This document shows, piece after piece, positions 57,841-64,000 of a stretch of 64,000 bases of DNA. The DNA comes from Apoda limacodes. Its lineage: Eukaryota > Arthropoda > Insecta > Lepidoptera > Limacodidae. The first letter of the stretch is position 1, and every line of letters starts with the position of its first letter. The position numbers and the translations under genes are program-made. The stretch lies in the NCBI GenBank assembly GCA_946406115.1, contig OX291556.1, positions 11,562,501-11,626,500 on the forward strand, written 5' to 3'. Below the pieces are notes generated by a model. That model was not told the origin of the DNA. It made no database searches and was given only the letters and a program-made list of their open reading frames with translations.

Positions 57841-59195
57841 TCCAATACAAACTTTGCCACGCTTTTTCACTCTCTTAGGTGTTGAATTTCGAAAAATGCT
57901 GAACCAGAACCAAAAATCCCATTTCATGGTTTTATTAACAAAAATAACCAGATTTCAATCCTAATATACATCTCCTATTTTATAGGATGATTTCCCAGAA
58001 ACAGTAAAATGTTGCATTCTTGATTTTAAGTCAAAAGGTCGAATATCAATTTTTATGGAAATAATGTAAAAATGACAGATTTTTATACAAACTTTCAACC
58101 TCTATTTCACCCCCGGTAAATAATAAAAGTTAGGAGGGAAATAAAGAAAAAATGGTGAAAGTAATAAAAGTATTTTTGTATACTAAATATGAAATGTAGA
58201 CGTTTTCTGGGAACAAGCTTAGTTACTTAGTTTGCTTTTCTTTGGCAATTTACTACTTTACCTACACGTACGATAAGGTAAGTATATAATATATTTTCAT
58301 AGAATTGTAATTCGTATTAGCTTATACAATATCGCGTCACAGCATTGAGGCCATCATAACGTGGCCAGAAGCGCAGTCATTGTATACCAAGGCTCGCATA
58401 GTGCTTAACACAAACAATGTGAGTTGTTTGTAAGTATATCAGGTCGAATTTGCTCGATGAGGTTGTCAAAATAACGTTCACATTACATTTTCATTTTGTC
58501 AGCAGGATCAAAATAGAAAAAAAAAAGGTTTAATTTATGTCGACAAAGATTGTTGCATTGGAACATAAAAAAATAAAGAAATATCAACGCGATAATCTAT
58601 AAACAACGCATCAAGCTCTATATACGAAATCTGCAAAAATAGTAAATACACTGAGACTTATATTATAATCTGTGCCGGAGGGGAGAAAGTGACTGATTGC
58701 TAAAGAGAGTGTAGGCACCTAAATGGGGGCACATTGATACTACATGTGCAGTAATAAATCGGAATTTAATTTTTTAAAGTAAATTTTCATATTTATTTAG
58801 ATGGTATCGTGACTGATCTAAAATACTGTTACGATAACTTAAGAGTAAATATCACGACCAAGCGAATGCAGACATAGGTATTTAAAAAACATTTGCTGGC
58901 GCTCTGGGACCCGACCAGAGGAATACGTTTGTATGGAGAAAAACAGCGAGATGTTTCCTCATAAGTGTCGTTGGTTGTTTTATTACTTGATTATGTAGGT
59001 TAAAGACTTAAAAAAAAAACATTTTAATATTTTGTTCTTTATTATGATTATTCTGTTCTTTTTTTATGATTTATGTGTTTAAATGTGATAGTTTTGATAA
59101 ATAAAAACAAAATGATGAACACACATATGTATGAATCTGACCCGCAAGTGGGGCACATGCATACCACGTTCCTTTCTTTTTAAAGTGCACAACAG
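57841..59195. other. Unassigned AT-rich DNA
   Basis: No supported gene or recognised repeat. Confidence 0.5.
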
Positions 59196-59660
59196 TGCAC
59201 AACTTGGTCTGATTCAACCCTTCAAAGACACAAGTCTGCACGTTCAACGCTAAGAAAACCCCATTCATTGTGGTCCCACAATTCCGGAACACTCCCCTCT
59301 CCATCTCCAAGAGCATTGGGATCCTTGGTGTTGACATCTCCAGCGATGTTCAGTTCCGAGATCACTTGCTAGACGAGGTAAAGCTGGCGTCCAAAAAACT
59401 TGGTTTACTGAACAGAGCGAAGCTGCTTTACAAGTCGCAAGTCCGGCCCCATATGGAGTACTGCTGCCATCTCTGGGTGGGTGCACCCGGATACCAGCTT
59501 GGCTCTTTTGACTCGGTTCAACGACGGGCTGTGAGAATTGTCGACGATCCCAAACTCACTTGCGGTATCGAGCCCTTAAGTCTGAGGATAGACTTTGCCT
59601 TCCTGTGTGTGTTCTTCCGCTTGTACAATGGGTTGTGTTCTGAGTTAGAAACCTCAATAT
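59196..59660 (+). pseudogene. LINE-B RT fragment, internally deleted
   Basis: The plus strand encodes the region from the QVCAFTAKKTPF-equivalent (broken) through TPLSISKSIGILGVDISSDV, ASKKLGLLNRAK, MEYCCHLWVGAPG, DSVQRRAVRIVDDPK to RLYNGLCSE. Nine residues between RAK and LLYKSQV are missing relative to 39432-41678. Homology ends abruptly at 59645, where another repeat follows. The 137-codon frame is open but lacks all catalytic motifs, so it is a truncated relic. Confidence 0.9.
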
Positions 59661-59689
59661 CATTTTTGAAGACCTATCCATAGATACCC

Positions 59690-59940
59690 ACACGTATGGG
59701 TTTGATGAAAAAAAAATTTTTGAGTTTCAGTTCTAAGTATTGGGAACCCCAAAAATTTATTGTTTTTTTTTCTATTTTTGTGTGAAAATCTTAATGCGGT
59801 TCCGAGAATACATCTACTTACCAAGTATAGTTCTTAAAGTTTCGGAAAAAAGTGGCTGTGACTTACGGACGGACAGACAGACAGACATGACGAATCTATA
59901 AGGGTTCCAGTTTTTTGCTATTTGGCTACGGAACCCTAAA
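59690..59940 (+). repeat. Dispersed repeat R3 (...GGCTACGGAACCCT)
   Basis: CATCTACTTACCAAGTATAG, AGTGGCTGTGACTTACGGAC, GACAGACAGACAGACATGAC and TTTGCTATTTGGCTACGGAA then CCCTA form a block that I recognise as a frequent lepidopteran repeat. It abuts the LINE-B fragment and ends with CGGAACCCTAAAAA. Confidence 0.7.
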
Positions 59941-60181
59941 AAACTAGCATCAAAATTGAAAGGAGCTGGAAGTGTAACCCACTCTCGTCCCAAGAGATTC
60001 AGTATACCTTCTTTAAAAAACAGATTCAATATCAACCTGTGATAAAGTCAGAACCAATTCAAACAATATACTGGCTCATTGTGATACCCATAGATTGCCA
60101 GGTTACAGTAATCAAATAGAAAAAAAAATTAAAAAAAAACTAGAAATCTAAATACCTAACTAAAGAAATCACCTTAATAAA

Positions 60182-60776
60182 ATGACTGCGAAAAGCAACC
60201 ATATTCTTGAGCGTCGTCATAATCTTAGAATAGGACACAAAAAGATTGTGCAAGAGCAAGTGAGGATAGGCAAAAAAATGGGTAATCTTTGCAATGATTT
60301 TGAAGCACCTAACATCGACCCTGAGACCCACAGGACAGGCAAAAGGCAAGGCTTTTTTGACAGGTAAGGCCATTAAATCCTTGCTTGTCTACTTTATGTC
60401 TATATTGACAGTAGTGGGCTTCGTAAAAGTTTGCACTGTGTGTTTTGATCCAAAAGCGTGCCCTAATTAGACGAAGGCACACGAAAGCAGCGTGTCAAAT
60501 TGGGTTGAAAACGGTTGGATTAATGAAACGTGAACTATCTTTATATTTGCCAAGTCCCAAAGACTGCCTATAAACATCAGATTAATAGAAATTCCCTTAA
60601 GAAAATACATACGCGAATTAAATACATACATGAATTTTGAAGTAAAAAGGCAAAGACGCATTAAACAAATAGTAATGTGTAAGCTTACTTTAGCAAAACC
60701 TCCAGAAATTATGTTAAAGAAATCTAATTTGGAATTTATGGCCTTAGAACTCACATATTCAAACAAATATTGGTGA
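60182..60776 (+). CDS. Candidate two-exon gene, unknown 131-residue basic protein
   Basis: Exon 1 (60182-60363) opens with ATG and runs 60 codons before a strong donor CAG|GTAAGG at 60364; the frame would otherwise stop two codons later. Exon 2 (60563-60776) follows an acceptor at 60561-60562 (CCCAAAG|A), restores phase (2+1) and stays open for 70 codons to TGA. AATAAA follows at 60786-60791. The intron is about 199 bases. The protein is rich in Lys/Arg and helix-forming residues (exon 1 RRHNLRIGHKKIVQEQVRIG, DPETHRTGKRQGFF; exon 2 RKYIRELNTYMNF, KRQRRIKQIVM). It has no signal peptide, membrane segment or domain that I recognise. No clear promoter was seen. The acceptor lacks a long pyrimidine tract and has another AG 8 bases upstream. 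Alternatives: chance frames, or one end of a longer gene. Confidence 0.4.
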
Positions 60777-60791
60777 ACCAAACATAATAAA

Positions 60792-61505
60792 TCAGTGTCA
60801 TATTAAATATTGCCAATTACATAAGTACAGTTGTAAACACACCTAGAATTGAGTTGACTTTACAATGATTTGTTGACTTTACATTTATTCTGTACTCTGT
60901 GACAACTATTCATATTGTTACTCCGTGTAAAGTTAGCAAATGGACAGGCATCTTTATCAGGAAACAGGCGTACGGATTTATCACATACAGAAACGGTTTA
61001 TTGTAAGATTTAATGTTTAATTTTATGCTGTATGTATGTATCTTATGTACATTTAAAGGAAAATTTCTCCGTGATATTTTTTCGGAAAACCCAAATTAAG
61101 TTAAGTTAAATTTAGGACAAAGACACATAAATGGCACTTCCATGGATGAAATTTACTAACAATACACATGTCAACAATATATATTAAATTTGTAAGTGAT
61201 AAACTTTAGTTTTACTAACTCTATTTTCGCCAGTAAGCATTTATTTTTCGATCGTATAAATCACGAATCCCAACAGACACCCAATCTGTCCAAAGTTACT
61301 CAAGGATTATTTATAAATTACTTCGGGTCGACTCAAAATTAGGATGAATACTAACCGCAATCAAAGTTTTGTGATTGTCCTAGTAAAGACGATAATGTTG
61401 CCTGACATCCTTTTGATTTTAAGTGAATAAATTGTAATATTCAGCATTTTTTTAAAACAAGTAAGGTATTTCTGAACAGTGAAATTGAAATTTTGAGCCG
61501 TTTTT
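60792..61505. other. Unassigned AT-rich DNA
   Basis: No supported gene or recognised repeat. Confidence 0.5.
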
Positions 61506-61925
61506 AGGGTTCCGTACCAACGGGTGATAAGCGGATTCCTATCACTAAGACTTTGCTGTCCGTCCATCCGTTCGTCTATCACCAGGCTGTATCTCATGAA
61601 CCGTGATAGTTAAACAGTTGAAATTTTTACAGAAGATGTATTTCTGTTGCCGCTATAACAACAAATACTAAAAACAAAAGAAAATAAATATTTAAGGTGC
61701 TCCCATACAACAAACGTGATATTTTCTCGATATTGATAACGACAACAGGTAGACGCTGAAATATTCACAGAATATGTAGGTATATAGTCGCTTTAAAAAT
61801 AAATAATTAAAATAAAACAAATATTAAAGGGGGGCTACCATACAAAAAACATGATTTTTTGCTGTTTAATATATAATGGTACGTAACCCTTCGTGCGCGA
61901 GTCCGACTCGTACTTGGCCGTTTTT
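61506..61925 (+). repeat. Dispersed repeat R2, copy 2
   Basis: From AGGGTTCCGTACCAACGGG through TGCTGTCCGTCCATCCGTTC and CACCAGGCTGTATCTCATGA to GGTACGTAACCCTTCGTGCG and CGAGTCCGACTCGTACTTGG, then a T run. AGGGTTCCGTACC and GGTACGTAACCCT are inverse of each other. It aligns with 33455-33850 over its length. Confidence 0.8.
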
Positions 61926-62748
61926 TTTTTTAATAAGGTCTAGATAGACAAGACGTCAAACATTTAGGTGTGATCAATAATACATGAGCGCCATCTAATC
62001 TAAAACTAAACCAGTAATACTTTTTTGTAAATACAAACATATTATAAATATAATACAATACACTAAGACCCAACACATCATACTAAATATTTCCAAACTT
62101 AATAAATATATGAGATAAAAAAGAAGTTAAACAATTATAATGATAATAATAAAAATAGTTTAGGTAATTTTGCTGTCAATTCGCCGCTTTCAAATGTCGG
62201 TTTTTTTTTTTACAATTAATTAAATTTTAAATAAAGTTATTTTAATGGAGCATTATTTTTGTGTTGCAATTCCGAAATTTAAATAAAACTTGATGAGTTA
62301 TCTCTTTAGTTATCACTGTTCGAGCTTAAAAAAGTTCGTTCTATTTTCAAATTTCATAATTGACCGCTCGAGCGGAAGTAAAAAATATTGCGGGTCGCTC
62401 TCTCATACTGTATTGCAAGTACGATTTATCACAAAGAAGCTTGTGCAAGATAAGTTCGCATATCGTAGCATGTTTGTGAAAACTATTTTTCCTCTGAGTT
62501 CTAATTATTTTTTCTAATTATTAGAAATTAAAAGATATAAGAGAACAAAGGAACATACATTTATACTTGTTAAAAGAGATATTCTCCTCCTTTTGACTTC
62601 ACCGTATTCAAGTAAAAAACCTTACCTTTCCAGCAAAGCTTCATACCAATTTATTAGTGAAATCTACTGAAATCTAACATTAAATTAAAATTTAAAGTCT
62701 ACTTATTATGTACATAGACTTTAAGTCCCGCAATTTTATTTCCTGCAG
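61926..62748. other. Unassigned; coding-like frame 62290-62517
   Basis: A plus-strand frame of 75 codons (62290-62517) passes an acceptor-like CTCTTTAG and has moderate coding appearance, but I find no domain or matching donor. The rest is AT-rich. Confidence 0.3.
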
Positions 62749-62972
62749 TTTTGTATAATTTCGAGGATTACGAGAAACAAATTTGTTCCGTAAAAATAAG
62801 TCAAGTCAAACAACAAAAACGAGGGTTGATCCCTAAATTAAGCTCTGGGAACATTATACAAAAATTAAATAAATTTTGTTGGGCAAGCAAATTCCGTCTC
62901 AAAAATGGCAGAAAAGAACGATGCTTGTACCGTTTATTCTTGTCTTATTTAAAAAGGACAGATTCAAATTAA
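62749..62972 (+). CDS. Candidate terminal exon, unknown basic protein
   Basis: A good acceptor (AATTTTATTTCCTGCAG|T at 62748) opens a frame of 74 codons that starts two bases into a codon and ends at TAA (62970). AATAAA stands at 63051-63056 followed by GT-rich DNA, a normal terminator arrangement. The product is basic (KISQVKQQKRG, FRLKNGRKERC, SYLKRTDSN) with no recognised domain. There is no ATG near the exon start, so an upstream exon would be needed; none was found with certainty. It could belong with the gene at 60182, but that gene already has its own stop and AATAAA. Confidence 0.35.
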
Positions 62973-64000
62973 AGTAGACTTGGTGTAAATACCAGCAGTT
63001 TATTTTTAAACGTATAATTACAATTTTGTATAAGTATTTTCATCTACCTAAATAAATTGAGAGTGTCCATTGTGAAAGTCTTTTTGTTTGTTTCTTATGC
63101 TTTACGTCGGCACGGAGCATCCAATGGAGCTGATTTGTCACTGATATATTTAACAAGTCGGAGCAGGACATAGGCTACCCAGATCCGTCCCCACAGGAAT
63201 AACTATTAGTATTCTAGGTTGACTTACTTTAGCTATAGCAACATTTCTTATTAAAATCAAAGACTTGCCATTGATCTAATCCAACTCCAATAACTAAATG
63301 AAGCTTGGGCAGAGCCACAGGCAAATACACTGGTAAACACGATTATCTGGTAGCACCAATATGCTTCTCGGCTTCACGCTGGATTGTCTTGTCCAACGCT
63401 ACTGAACCACATCACCACAACAAGGCGTACACTACACAAGTGGCACAATTTACCACCCAATAACACGCAAGCCAACCGTATAGATAATTAATCAGACTGC
63501 CATCTTTAATATTATATTTTCATATTTGTTTTTAACTTTGACTTGATAATTTGATCAATATATTCACATGAATTCCGAAATATATTTCGTTATAAAATTC
63601 TTTCATAACTTTAGCTAATGTCAAAAGTCAGACGTGGATAAAATTAATGAGGGTTAATTGTACGCTGTATTTGATAAAATTTCTCCGTTCTCTAAACTTT
63701 TGGTCTATTAATAGATTAATATATTGCTAAAATGATCGTATTCCTTAAATAGCCCTTACATTCTGAGATGCCTATAGTGGCGTAAATTCCCTACGATCCA
63801 AAATGTCAGTGATTTTTCAGACTGTGATATTTGCGAAGAACAGATCAAAATAAACAAAAAAAGGGAATGTTACAAACTTTTATTCTTTCAAATAATAAAA
63901 AGAACTAAATGAGGATACCATGGATTTTTATCCAAGAATATTAAAAAGTTGCCGCGGGAATAACTACCACCGAATTCCACGTTGACAAACTATAGCTAGC
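62973..64000. other. R1 fragment 63080-63220, otherwise unassigned
   Basis: TTTTTGTTTGTTTCTTATGC then CACGGAGCATCCAATGGAGC, AGGACATAGGCTACCCAG and CCCCACAGGAATAACTATTA is a diverged R1 copy (+). CCGCGGGAATAACTACC at 63953 may be another scrap. No gene is supported to the end of the window. Confidence 0.55.

Noticed and set aside
63355..63400. U2 snRNA-like start (GCTTCTCGG)
   Set aside because: Only nine bases agree; nothing downstream matches U2 structure.
1..64000. CRISPR arrays, bacterial operons, phage or defence islands
   Set aside because: No regularly spaced repeats, no ribosome-binding-site-led gene clusters and no relevant protein families; the repeats are eukaryotic.

Overview
This window looks like AT-rich, gene-poor intergenic DNA from an insect, most probably a moth or butterfly (Lepidoptera). 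The inference rests on repeat families that I recognise as typical of lepidopteran genomes: two LINE families with characteristic 3' ends (a poly-A tail after a block reading ACCACTAAGGTGGC on the opposite strand, and a TTTGAC-repeat tail), tRNA-headed SINEs, the GGGTTCCGTACC repeat and the 'TTTGTTTGTT...GGAATAACT' repeat. The species cannot be named from this sequence. There are no operons, CRISPR arrays, phage genes or bacterial signals, and I found no intact rRNA, tRNA or snRNA gene.

Layout. 0-8 kb: a LINE-A reverse-transcriptase (RT) fragment, the first copy of a 119-bp MITE, a LINE-B RT relic, a Ty1/copia gag relic with its half-tRNA primer-binding site, a pogo/Tigger-like transposase scrap and an RTE-like RT tail. 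8-25 kb: mostly unassigned AT-rich DNA, with a clean 960-bp hAT relic (8-bp target duplication), SINEs, a second 119-bp MITE and small LINE tails. 25-32 kb: a nearly complete but broken LINE-A followed by a very recent complex rearrangement. A 1,327-bp block occurs twice with two substitutions, and the copies flank a LINE-A copy that has lost most of its interior. 33-43 kb: a decayed C-terminal domain of an RT-associated polyprotein, a roughly 490-bp MITE, and two young LINE-B insertions, one 5'-truncated and one almost full length but frameshifted between endonuclease and RT. 43-60 kb: further SINE/LINE fragments, an ~83-bp tandem array, a diverged 0.6-kb duplication, a 273-bp foldback element, a piggyBac-type MITE with TTAA duplications, and nested repeats.

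Host genes. I find no recognisable conserved host protein. The best candidate is a two-exon plus-strand gene at 60182-60776: an in-frame GTAAGG donor, a phase-matched second exon and AATAAA 9 bases after the stop. Two weaker candidate terminal exons lie at 62749-62972 (+) and 54956-55124 (-). None can be named.

I did not find a new defence, metabolic or signalling system. The observations most worth checking are the template-switch-like rearrangement at 26.8-32.0 kb, the candidate gene at 60.2-60.8 kb, and several non-autonomous element families with well-defined ends.
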